In this document: positions 1-7,372 of the stretch, one piece after another
How the letters are laid out: the number at the start of each line of letters is the position of its first letter
Numbering within the stretch: the stretch's first letter is position 1
Origin: Furfurilactobacillus curtus
GTDB taxonomy: Bacteria; Bacillota; Bacilli; Lactobacillales; Lactobacillaceae
Direction of reading: 5' to 3'
DNA: 64,000 nucleotides
NCBI RefSeq assembly: GCF_045862785.1
Contig: NZ_BQXO01000004.1
Location: 124,001 to 188,000 of the forward strand
Notes under the pieces: model-generated
The model's input: only the letters and a program-made list of their open reading frames with translations
Databases searched by the model: none
Told to the model about the DNA's origin: nothing
Translations under genes and position numbers: made by a program

Positions 1-37
1 CAGCAGTGGTTAATTTGTTAATGTCAGTCATTTTCAT
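1..37 (-). CDS. rpmC: Ribosomal protein L29, 5' end only (window edge)
   Basis: The reverse strand reads ATG followed by codons for MKMTDINKLTTA up to the window edge, which is a typical start of L29. It begins two bases after the rplP stop, in the order L16-L29 that is standard for the S10 operon. The rest of the gene lies outside the window. Confidence 0.85.
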   Translation of the reverse strand, partial: MKMTDINKLTTA

Positions 38-39
38 AA

Positions 40-462
40 TTATTCGCCACCTACTTCTTCGCGCGCTACGATTTTCGTCTTAACGGGTAGCTTGTGACTA
101 GCAAGACGCAATGCTTCGCGAGCGACGGCTTCAGATACACCGCCAACTTCAAACATTACCTTGCCGCGCTTAACAGGAGAAACCCAACCTTCAGGTGCCC
201 CTTTCCCGTTACCCATACGAACACCGACACCCTTTGAGGTGTAGGACTTATGAGGGAAAATCTTGATCCAAACTTTACCACCACGCTTCATGTAACGGTT
301 CATTGCAACACGAGCCGCTTCAATCTGACGGTTAGAAACCCATGATGAAGTTGTGGCTTGTAAACCAAATTCGCCAAAAGCAACGGTCTTACCACCCTTA
401 GCTTCACCACGCATGTGACCGCGGAATTCCCGACGGTGCTTAACCCGTTTAGGTACCAGCAT
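40..462 (-). CDS. rplP: 50S ribosomal protein L16
   Basis: L16 sits near the peptidyl transferase centre and the A-site tRNA elbow of the large subunit. The 140-residue product starts MLVPKRVKHRREFRGHMRG, the canonical L16 N-terminus, and keeps the central GKGAPEGWVSPVKRGKVMFE stretch typical of the family. The length is close to the usual 137-144 residues. The start lies two bases after the rpsC stop, so it is probably coupled to rpsC in the S10 operon. Confidence 0.98.
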   Translation of the reverse strand: MLVPKRVKHRREFRGHMRGEAKGGKTVAFGEFGLQATTSSWVSNRQIEAARVAMNRYMKRGGKVWIKIFPHKSYTSKGVGVRMGNGKGAPEGWVSPVKRGKVMFEVGGVSEAVAREALRLASHKLPVKTKIVAREEVGGE

Positions 463-464
463 GA

Positions 465-1127
465 TTATTTCCCTCCTCGTTGATTATTTGTTGACTTCTT
501 GGCAGGAAGGACTTCACCACGGTAGATCCATGTTTTTACACCGATCATCCCATAAGTGGTCCGAGCTTCATCCCAAGAATAGTCAATGTCCGCCCGCAAT
601 GTATGCAACGGAACCGTTCCTTCTGAGTAGCGTTCTTTACGGGCGATGTCAGCGCCGTTTAAACGGCCTGAAACCATCGTCTTAATTCCGTGTGCACCTG
701 CACGCATGGAACGTTGAATCGCACCACGCATTGCACGACGGAAAGCAACCCGCTGCTCTAATTGCTTGGCAATTGAATCCCCAACTAAGTGGGCATCCAA
801 GTCAGGCTTTTTGATTTCAATAATGTTGATATGAACTTGCTTGCCAGTTAAGCTGTTTAATTCCTTACGGAGTTTTTCAACTTCTGACCCACCTTTACCG
901 ATAACCATCCCGGGCTTTGCAGTGTGAATGGATAATACCACTCGACCAGCAGCCCGTTCGATTTCAACGGTTGAAACAGATGCGTCGGCAAGTCTTTGAT
1001 CAATAAACTTACGGATTTTCACGTCTTCGATTAACCAAGTTGCGTAATCTTTGTCCGCGTACCACTTGGCTTCCCAATCGCGGATAACACCGACACGAAA
1101 TCCATTTGGATTTACTTTTTGACCCAC
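465..1127 (-). CDS. rpsC: 30S ribosomal protein S3
   Basis: S3 lies at the mRNA entry of the small subunit. The 220-residue protein starts MGQKVNPNGFRVGVIRDW and carries the KH-domain GxxG motif (GMVIGKGGSEVEKLRKEL, about residues 73-90). The second half has the S3 C-terminal signature (GVKTWIYRGEVLP). It lies between rplV and rplP with gaps of 12 and 2 bases. A GGAGG-type ribosome binding site precedes the ATG. Confidence 0.98.
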   Translation of the reverse strand: MGQKVNPNGFRVGVIRDWEAKWYADKDYATWLIEDVKIRKFIDQRLADASVSTVEIERAAGRVVLSIHTAKPGMVIGKGGSEVEKLRKELNSLTGKQVHINIIEIKKPDLDAHLVGDSIAKQLEQRVAFRRAMRGAIQRSMRAGAHGIKTMVSGRLNGADIARKERYSEGTVPLHTLRADIDYSWDEARTTYGMIGVKTWIYRGEVLPAKKSTNNQRGGK

Positions 1128-1139
1128 GCTCGTTCCCTC

Positions 1140-1487
1140 CTACTTTTCAGATACGACTACTGTGATGTGGCTTGTCCGCTTGTTGATTGGTGATGCGGAA
1201 CCCTTAGCCCGAGGACGGAACCGCTTTAAGGTTGGTCCTTCATTAGCAAATGCTTCGGAAACAACTAGATCAGCACGATCTAAGTCAAAGTTATTTTCAG
1301 CGTTTGCAACAGCAGACTTCAAAACTTTTTCTACGTCCGCAGATGCACCACGAGGCGTGAATTTTAAAATGGCAAATGCTTCATTGACGCTCTTGCCGCG
1401 AATAAGGTCAACAACTAGGCGAACCTTACGAGCAGCGACACGAACAGTCCTTGCAGTTGCTTTTGCAGTTGTAACTTGTTCAGCCAT
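1140..1487 (-). CDS. rplV: 50S ribosomal protein L22
   Basis: L22 lines the polypeptide exit tunnel; mutations in its beta-hairpin give macrolide resistance in other bacteria. The 115-residue sequence has the family pattern, with the ARKVRLVVDLIRGKSVNEA helix at about residues 19-37 and the C-terminal hairpin motif RFRPRAKGSASPINKRTSHI. No insertion or deletion is evident in the tunnel loop. The neighbours are rpsS upstream and rpsC downstream, the standard operon order. Confidence 0.98.
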   Translation of the reverse strand: MAEQVTTAKATARTVRVAARKVRLVVDLIRGKSVNEAFAILKFTPRGASADVEKVLKSAVANAENNFDLDRADLVVSEAFANEGPTLKRFRPRAKGSASPINKRTSHITVVVSEK

Positions 1488-1503
1488 TGTTCAGTCCTCC
1501 TAA

Positions 1504-1782
1504 TTATTTACCAGTTACCTTGTCGGAACCGGCGTGCCCACGGAATGTCCGTGTAGGCACAAATTCGCCAAGTTTGTGACCAACCATGTCATCAGAAATG
1601 AACACGGGGACATGTTTCCGTCCGTCATAAACAGCGATTGTGTATCCGATGAAGCTAGGAAAGATCGTTGACCGGCGTGACCAAGTTTTGATCACAGTTT
1701 TCTTTTCAGAATCGGCTTGTGCAGCGATTTTCTTCAGCAGATGTTCATCGGCGAAAGGTCCTTTTTTAAGACTACGACCCAT
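1504..1782 (-). CDS. rpsS: 30S ribosomal protein S19
   Basis: S19 binds the head of the small subunit together with S13. The 92-residue product starts MGRSLKKGPFADEHLLKKI and ends in the GHKLGEFVPTRTFRGHAG signature, so it is complete and of normal length. It follows rplB by 69 bases and precedes rplV by 16 bases. Confidence 0.98.
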   Translation of the reverse strand: MGRSLKKGPFADEHLLKKIAAQADSEKKTVIKTWSRRSTIFPSFIGYTIAVYDGRKHVPVFISDDMVGHKLGEFVPTRTFRGHAGSDKVTGK

Positions 1783-1851
1783 CGTGTGGCCTCCTCTCAG
1801 TTAGCGGTTAGCTAACGCGTTCATGTTATTAACGACTAATTATCGACGTGC

Positions 1852-2685
1852 TTACTTCTTCCGACGGTCACGCACAATCAGCTTGTTTGATAGAGCCTTG
1901 TGGTTCCGCGTCTTCTTACCAGCAGTCTTCTTACCCCATGGTGACATTGGCGATGGACGACCAACTGGCGCTTTACCTTCACCACCACCATGTGGGTGAT
2001 CGTTAGGGTTCATAACTGATCCACGAACATGTGGACGTTGACCAGAATAACGCTTACGACCAGCTTTACCTAAGTTGATCAATTCGTGTTGTTCATTACC
2101 AACGGCCCCGATCGTGGCACGACCAGCAACTAAGACCATCCGAACTTCACCGGAAGCCAAGCGAAGCATGGCATACTTGCCTTCTTTACCCAATAACTGG
2201 GCTGAAGCCCCAGCTGAACGGGCAATCTGACCACCCTTACCAGGCTTCAATTCAATGTTATGAATAACAGTCCCGACTGGAATATTTACCAGTGGTAAAG
2301 CATTCCCAACTTTGATATCTGCTTCTGGACCAGATTCAACAACAGTGCCAACTTCCAGACCCTTCGGTGCTAAGATGTATGACTTTGTGCCGTCCTCATA
2401 AACCAATAAAGCGATGTTAGCAGTTCGGTTTGGATCATATTCGATCGCCTTGACCGTTGCTTTGTAATCATCTTTAATTCGTTTAAAGTCGATAATCCGG
2501 TAGGCGCGCTTAGTACCACCGCCACGATGGCGAACCGTCATGTGGCCTTGGTTGTTACGTCCTGCTCGGTGACTTTGTGATTCCAATAGCGACTTTTCAG
2601 GGGTCGTTTTGGTAATCTCACTAAAGTCGGAGCCGGTCATGTTACGACGACCGTTAGTGGTTGGTTTATAACTCTTAATACCCAC
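1852..2685 (-). CDS. rplB: 50S ribosomal protein L2
   Basis: L2 is needed for subunit association and peptidyl transfer. The 277-residue product has the usual N-terminus (MGIKSYKPTTNGRRNM), the central GGGTKRAYRIIDFKR motif and the conserved C-terminal segment MNPNDHPHGGGEGKAPVGR that contains the functional histidine. Its length is typical (275-279). It follows rplW by 88 bases. Confidence 0.99.
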   Translation of the reverse strand: MGIKSYKPTTNGRRNMTGSDFSEITKTTPEKSLLESQSHRAGRNNQGHMTVRHRGGGTKRAYRIIDFKRIKDDYKATVKAIEYDPNRTANIALLVYEDGTKSYILAPKGLEVGTVVESGPEADIKVGNALPLVNIPVGTVIHNIELKPGKGGQIARSAGASAQLLGKEGKYAMLRLASGEVRMVLVAGRATIGAVGNEQHELINLGKAGRKRYSGQRPHVRGSVMNPNDHPHGGGEGKAPVGRPSPMSPWGKKTAGKKTRNHKALSNKLIVRDRRKK

Positions 2686-2773
2686 TATACTTTCCTCCTA
2701 AGATTTTCGTGCCGTGGCTGGTTGTCCCTTGTGAGGAGCCGAACACCAGCGGCGCATAGATTTGAAGCTGAGA

Positions 2774-3061
2774 TTATTCTTCGTTAAATAGTTCAATTGC
2801 CTTTGAGTCAGCGCTCAAAGTAATGATCGCCTTACGACGTTTCTTTGTGTAACCACTGTAACGACCCTGACGCTTCAAGTGACCTTTGACATTCATAATG
2901 TTAACTTTAATCACTTTTACATCGAAGATTTCTTCGATCGCGTGCTTAACCTGAGTCTTGGTTGCACGAGTGTCAACGTCGAAAACGTACCGTTTGTCAT
3001 CAATGTCGGCCATTGAAGATTCGGTAATAACTGGACGTAAAATCACATCACGTGCTTCCAT
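2774..3061 (-). CDS. rplW: 50S ribosomal protein L23
   Basis: L23 lies at the tunnel exit and is the docking site for trigger factor and SRP. The 95-residue sequence shows the family pattern (RPVITESSM near the start, then KHAIEEIFDVKVIKVNIMNVKGHLKR). Its ATG overlaps the last base of the rplD stop codon, which indicates translational coupling. Confidence 0.97.
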   Translation of the reverse strand: MEARDVILRPVITESSMADIDDKRYVFDVDTRATKTQVKHAIEEIFDVKVIKVNIMNVKGHLKRQGRYSGYTKKRRKAIITLSADSKAIELFNEE

Positions 3062-3687
3062 TATGCGAGCACCTCCTCTACCTGAGAAAGAGCAGATTGG
3101 GTAATCACCATCTTGTCGTTGTTAACAACGTCCAAAACATTGACGCCTTTAGCCGTTAGTACCGTAACATTAGCCAAATTGCGTGCAGACAAAGCTGCGT
3201 TTTCGTTGTCATCTTCAACCACAATAAGGGTCTTTTCAGCAACTTTCAGGTTGTTTAAAACTGAGGCAAATTCAGCTGTTTTAGGTGCTTTGAATTCTAA
3301 AGCATCAACAACAACCAAGGCTTTGTCTAACACCTTTTGTGACAAAACAGACTTCATTGCCAATTGACGCACTTTTTGTGGCAACTTGTAGGCGTATGAA
3401 CGTGGAGTTGGTCCAAAGACAATTCCACCGCCACGCCATTGTGGTGACCGGATTGATCCTTGACGAGCACGACCAGTCCCTTTTTGACGCCATGGTTTTT
3501 TACCACCACCGGAGACAGCACTGCGGTTTTTAACGGCGTGCGTGCCTTGGCGCAAAGATGCACGCTGCATCAATACGGCATCGGTGATGACATTGTTATT
3601 AGGTTCGATACCAAACACAGCATCATTAAGTTCAACTGTGCCTGACTTCTTTCCGTCTTGTTTAAATAAATCAACGCTGGTAGTCAT
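3061..3687 (-). CDS. rplD: 50S ribosomal protein L4
   Basis: L4 is a tunnel protein, and in several bacteria it also represses its own S10 operon by binding the mRNA leader. The 208-residue product has the conserved loop KKPWRQKGTGRARQGSIRSPQWRGGG (about residues 63-88) and the VFGPTPRSYAYKLPQKVR segment. It lies 26 bases after rplC. Whether it binds the leader found upstream of rpsJ is open. Confidence 0.98.
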   Translation of the reverse strand: MTTSVDLFKQDGKKSGTVELNDAVFGIEPNNNVITDAVLMQRASLRQGTHAVKNRSAVSGGGKKPWRQKGTGRARQGSIRSPQWRGGGIVFGPTPRSYAYKLPQKVRQLAMKSVLSQKVLDKALVVVDALEFKAPKTAEFASVLNNLKVAEKTLIVVEDDNENAALSARNLANVTVLTAKGVNVLDVVNNDKMVITQSALSQVEEVLA

Positions 3688-3713
3688 AGCTGTTTGTCCT
3701 CCCTTCCCTTAAA

Positions 3714-4373
3714 TTATTTTTCACTGTGGCGGTTGTTCTTCTTCAAGCCGGCCTTAACAGAGCTTTTGATTGTCACAAATGATTTGTTAGCACCAGGAAC
3801 GTTACCTTTAATCAACAAAACATTGTTTTCAACATCAGTGCGAACAACTTGCAAGTGTTGCATGGTTACTTTGTGGTTACCCATCCGTCCTGGAAGTGGC
3901 TTACCCTTGAAAACACGGTTGATAATGGCACCCATTGAACCTGGGCGACGGTGATAACGAGAACCGTGAGCCATTGGTCCACGATGCTGTCCGTCCTTTT
4001 TGATGTTACCTTGGTACCCATGTCCTTTAGTGATACCCGTGACGTCGACTGTTTCGCCTTCTGCGAAGACGTCAGCCTTGAGCTCGTCACCGACTTTCAT
4101 GTCTCCTAGCTCAACATCGCGAATTTCACGAACGAAGCGCTTAGGAGCCGTTTTTGCTGCTGCTACATGACCTTGTTCGGGCTTGTTAGACAGAACTTCA
4201 CGTTTGTCATCGAACCCTAACTGAATTGAGTTATAACCGTCATTTTCAACAGTCTTAACCTGCAAAACTACGTTAGGAGTTACGTCGATAACTGAAACTG
4301 GGATTAATTCCCCATTTTCGGTGAAGACCTGCGTCATCCCGACCTTTTTCCCTAAGATTCCTTTTGTGGTCAT
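3714..4373 (-). CDS. rplC: 50S ribosomal protein L3
   Basis: L3 nucleates 23S rRNA folding and reaches into the peptidyl transferase centre. The 219-residue product starts MTTKGILGKKVGMTQVF and keeps the loop GHGYQGNIKKDGQHRGPMAHGSRYHRRPGS (about residues 124-153), the glutamine-methylation and tiamulin-contact region in other species. It follows rpsJ by 65 bases. Confidence 0.98.
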   Translation of the reverse strand: MTTKGILGKKVGMTQVFTENGELIPVSVIDVTPNVVLQVKTVENDGYNSIQLGFDDKREVLSNKPEQGHVAAAKTAPKRFVREIRDVELGDMKVGDELKADVFAEGETVDVTGITKGHGYQGNIKKDGQHRGPMAHGSRYHRRPGSMGAIINRVFKGKPLPGRMGNHKVTMQHLQVVRTDVENNVLLIKGNVPGANKSFVTIKSSVKAGLKKNNRHSEK

Positions 4374-4438
4374 GAGTACACCTCCAATATATTGTATTTA
4401 AGTATTCATATGGTGATTACTCACCAGATAGAACCGAA

Positions 4439-4747
4439 TTAAAGCTTGATTTCGATATCAACGCCGCTTGGTAATTCAAGCTTAGTCAATGAATCAACTG
4501 TCTTAGCAGTTGGGTTGACAATGTCAATCAAACGCTTGTGAGTCCGAATTTCGAACTGTTCACGAGACTTCTTGAACTTATGTGGTGAACGTAGCACTGT
4601 GAACAATACCCGTTCAGTTGGTAACGGAATTGGTCCTGAAATTTCAGCACCAGTCCGCTTAGCCGTTTCCACAATCTTGTCAGCTGACTGATCAAGGATC
4701 CGGTGCTCATAAGCCTTTAAGCGAATACGAATTTTCTTACTTGCCAT
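4439..4747 (-). CDS. rpsJ: 30S ribosomal protein S10 (NusE)
   Basis: S10 is a small-subunit head protein and, as NusE, part of transcription antitermination complexes. The 102-residue sequence is canonical (IRIRLKAYEHRILDQSADKIVETA, then the SPHKFKKSREQFEIRTHKR loop). It is the first gene of the operon, with a GAGGAGG ribosome binding site. Its promoter and a leader of about 160 nt lie immediately upstream. Confidence 0.99.
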   Translation of the reverse strand: MASKKIRIRLKAYEHRILDQSADKIVETAKRTGAEISGPIPLPTERVLFTVLRSPHKFKKSREQFEIRTHKRLIDIVNPTAKTVDSLTKLELPSGVDIEIKL

Positions 4748-4911
4748 AAATGTTCCCTCCTCACGTCTATTTTTCGAAATAGGCTAGCTCCATGGAAATT
4801 ACCGCCACACCTCCGTGGCAAAGCGGCCGGGTGTGTCGCAACCTTCCACATCATCGCTCGCTTGATGTCATGCAAATCAGAACACAATTGTCCCTTGTTT
4901 CGCACAAGCAC
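4748..4911 (-). promoter_or_regulatory. Folded 5' leader of the S10 operon (candidate ribosomal-protein leader)
   Basis: Between the mapped promoter and the rpsJ ribosome binding site lies about 160 nt with a G/C-rich hairpin. Bases 4806-4811 (CACACC) pair with 4830-4835 (GGTGTG) and enclose a G/C-rich loop. S10 operons in other bacteria are controlled by L4 binding such a leader. The assignment here rests on position and folding only; I did not match it to a known leader family. Confidence 0.45.
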
Positions 4912-4917
4912 TTAACT

Positions 4918-4946
4918 ACTATACCAGCAGAAAGCTGTAATGACAA
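4918..4946 (-). promoter_or_regulatory. Sigma-A promoter of the S10 operon
   Basis: The reverse strand reads TTGTCA-N17-TATAGT, near-consensus with the ideal spacer. The -35 is at 4941-4946 and the -10 at 4918-4923. It points at rpsJ and is the only good promoter in the 427-base gap between rpsJ and the plus-strand nicotinamidase gene. The rest of that gap shows nothing clear beyond a TATACT box near 5117 that may serve the plus-strand gene. Confidence 0.8.
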
Positions 4947-5174
4947 GGGTTTATTAAAAACTGTAAATTGCATTTTGATGACAAAATTGGTGCCGTACAA
5001 TCAGCAATTAATGTAACATAACACGATCCCATTATTTAATCCCCGGGTTCCGTCAATTTTCAACTTATTTTGGTCATTCAGCCTAAAATCCTTTTCTTTC
5101 CTAAAGGTAACCCCTTATACTAGTTTTGTTCAGTTGCGATTACCTATTTTTTACTGCTCAAGGAGGAAAATGTC

Positions 5175-5735
5175 ATGGATTTTGGCAAGCAGGCCCTACT
5201 CATTATCGACTATACGAATGATTTTGTCGCCGAAAAAGGGGCATTAACGACCGGCACACCTGGCCAACAGATCGCCCCCGCAATTTTATCACTCGCCAAT
5301 CAATTCTTGGACAATGACAATTACGTCATTTTCCCAACTGATTTACACGATGGCGTTGATCCCTATCACCCTGAAACCAAGCTTTTCCCGCCGCATAATC
5401 TAAAAGGTACCTGGGGCCGACAACTTTTTGGCGATTTAGAAACTTGGTACCAAGAACACCGTGACAACGACCACGTCTATTACTTCGATAAAAATCGCTA
5501 TAGCGCCTTTGCTAATACAAATCTGGATAATTATCTACGCAGTCGTCAAATAACCAATCTAACCGTCGCCGGCGTTTGCACCGACATTTGCGTCCTGCAT
5601 ACAGCTGTGGATGCGTATAATCTTGATTACCGGCTCACCGTTCCCCGTCAAGCCGTGGCTTCCTTTGACCAAGCTGGGCATGAATGGGCACTGCGCCATT
5701 TTGAACAGACCTTAGGCGCTAATGTTACCGATTAA
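5175..5735 (+). CDS. pncA: Nicotinamidase / isochorismatase-family amidohydrolase
   Basis: The likely reaction is hydrolysis of nicotinamide to nicotinate, feeding the pyridine salvage route completed by PncB and NadE further along this window. The 186-residue protein shows the cysteine-hydrolase triad: Asp12 (IIDYTNDF), Lys106 (FDKNRYSAF) and Cys139 (GVCTDICVLH). It also has a DLH metal site at 56-58, which favours nicotinamidase over other isochorismatase-fold enzymes. A strong AAGGAGG lies 8 bases before the ATG. The gene stands alone and cytosolic, with a TATACT box near 5117. Confidence 0.85.
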   Translation: MDFGKQALLIIDYTNDFVAEKGALTTGTPGQQIAPAILSLANQFLDNDNYVIFPTDLHDGVDPYHPETKLFPPHNLKGTWGRQLFGDLETWYQEHRDNDHVYYFDKNRYSAFANTNLDNYLRSRQITNLTVAGVCTDICVLHTAVDAYNLDYRLTVPRQAVASFDQAGHEWALRHFEQTLGANVTD

Positions 5736-5854
5736 TGTTCCACAGAATGCTTACGCTTCCCTTTTATATAGAAGAAACACAAAAAATAAAGGTCACCAAA
5801 AGTGTTATGCTGACAGAGAATCCTGTTTGTCATTACAATTTGGAGGCTTTTATT

Positions 5855-7276
5855 ATGTCTTTATCTGAATTAAGCACATGTACGACTATTTTGGTTGGCC
5901 GGTTGGCTAGTTATGATGGTTCAACATTGATTGCTCGCAACGAAGACGCAGGCACCGCTGTCGATCCTAAAAAATTTGTTGTCGTCAAACCAGGTAATCA
6001 ACCACGTGATTACCACGCTAAACTTAGCAAGTTTACTTTAAAACTTCCTGACAACCCGCTACGTTATACCGCAATTCCCAACGCGGTTGCCACTAGCGGC
6101 ATTTGGGGCGAAGCTGGCATCAACGCGGATAATGTGGCCATGAGCGCGACCGAAACAATCACCACTAACGAACGTATATTAGGTGCCGACCCGCTTGTCA
6201 CAAATGGCGTGGGTGAAGAAGATTTGCTCACTGTTACCTTACCGTACATTCATTCAGCTCGTGAAGGCGTAAAACGCGTGGGCGAAATTCTGAAAACCTA
6301 TGGCACTTACGAATCAAATGGGATCATTTTCTCAGATGTTAATGAAATTTGGTACATGGAAACAGCAGGTGGTCACCACTGGGTCGCGCAACGTATTCCC
6401 GACGATGCCTACGTGGTGGCCCCCAATCAGACAGGCATCCAAGAAATTGACTTTGATGATCCTGATCACTTCATGTTTGCCGATGACTTACAACAATTTG
6501 TTAAAGATAATCACTTAAATTTGGGACAAGGCTTCAACTTTCGTGAAATTTTCGGCTCACATTCCCAATTGGATCATCATTACAACACACCTCGAGCTTG
6601 GTATGCACAGCGTTATTTCAGTTCAGACAGCGTTACCGATCAAGATCCAATGAGCGATAGCTTACCTTTCATCAGCTATGCGGACAAAAAAATCACCATC
6701 GAAGATATCAAATATGTTCTCAGCTCACATTATCAAGATACCCCCTATGATCCGTTTGCACTGGGTGCTTCCCGAGCAACCGCACCGTTTCGACCGATTG
6801 GTATCAATCGCACGCAAGAACTATGTGTGCTGCAACTGCGCCCTAATTTACCAGCTGGTCGTTCGGCTATCCAGTGGGTTGCCATGGCTGCCAATCCCTT
6901 TAACACATTAGTTCCCTTCTTCACCAATGTTAATGACACCCCCGCTAGTTACCGTGACACCACTAATAGTCTCGACAGCCACAATGCTTATTGGGCAAAC
7001 CGCTTGATTAGTTTGATCGTTGCCGACCATTTTCAATTGCTCATCAGTGACGTCGAGAGTTACCAAGAAAAGACACTTGGCTACGGTCATCAACGAATCG
7101 CCGAACTAGACCAACAATTAAACGGTCTGACCGGTGATGAGCTGACTGAAGCATTAACAAGCGCCAATCAAATCACCGCCGACCACGTAATGGCTGCAAC
7201 TGACGAACTGCTCACAACATTGGTTGCCAAAGGAGGCAACCAAGTTCTTGGCGCCTTTACTCGCGAAAATTACTAA
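5855..7276 (+). CDS. pepD: C69-family dipeptidase (PepD type)
   Basis: This is an N-terminal-nucleophile dipeptidase with broad specificity, used in lactobacilli to finish peptide breakdown. The 473-residue protein starts MSLSELSTCTTILVGR; Cys9 is the expected catalytic nucleophile, and the following segment DGSTLIARNEDAG is the family signature. I chose the ATG at 5855 because TGGAGG precedes it by 10 bases and the usual PepD length results. The frame is open 40 codons further upstream but without a ribosome binding site. It converges on fusA across a shared terminator. Confidence 0.9.
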   Translation: MSLSELSTCTTILVGRLASYDGSTLIARNEDAGTAVDPKKFVVVKPGNQPRDYHAKLSKFTLKLPDNPLRYTAIPNAVATSGIWGEAGINADNVAMSATETITTNERILGADPLVTNGVGEEDLLTVTLPYIHSAREGVKRVGEILKTYGTYESNGIIFSDVNEIWYMETAGGHHWVAQRIPDDAYVVAPNQTGIQEIDFDDPDHFMFADDLQQFVKDNHLNLGQGFNFREIFGSHSQLDHHYNTPRAWYAQRYFSSDSVTDQDPMSDSLPFISYADKKITIEDIKYVLSSHYQDTPYDPFALGASRATAPFRPIGINRTQELCVLQLRPNLPAGRSAIQWVAMAANPFNTLVPFFTNVNDTPASYRDTTNSLDSHNAYWANRLISLIVADHFQLLISDVESYQEKTLGYGHQRIAELDQQLNGLTGDELTEALTSANQITADHVMAATDELLTTLVAKGGNQVLGAFTRENY

Positions 7277-7302
7277 TAATTTAGCCACCAAGTCGTTTCG
7301 AT

Positions 7303-7358
7303 AAAAAAAGAAGCGGTTCATCAAGCAACGACAGTCGCCTTGATGAACCGCTTTTTTT
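7303..7358. terminator. Bidirectional terminator between pepD and fusA
   Basis: A perfect 15-bp stem (7311-7325 with 7339-7353) is flanked by an A-run on the left and a T-run on the right, so it can stop transcription from both converging genes. Confidence 0.95.
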
Positions 7359-7372
7359 CTAACTAAGAATAA

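Noticed and set aside
1162..1503. 113-codon open frame opposite rplV
   Set aside because: Antisense shadow of a ribosomal protein gene, without a start signal.
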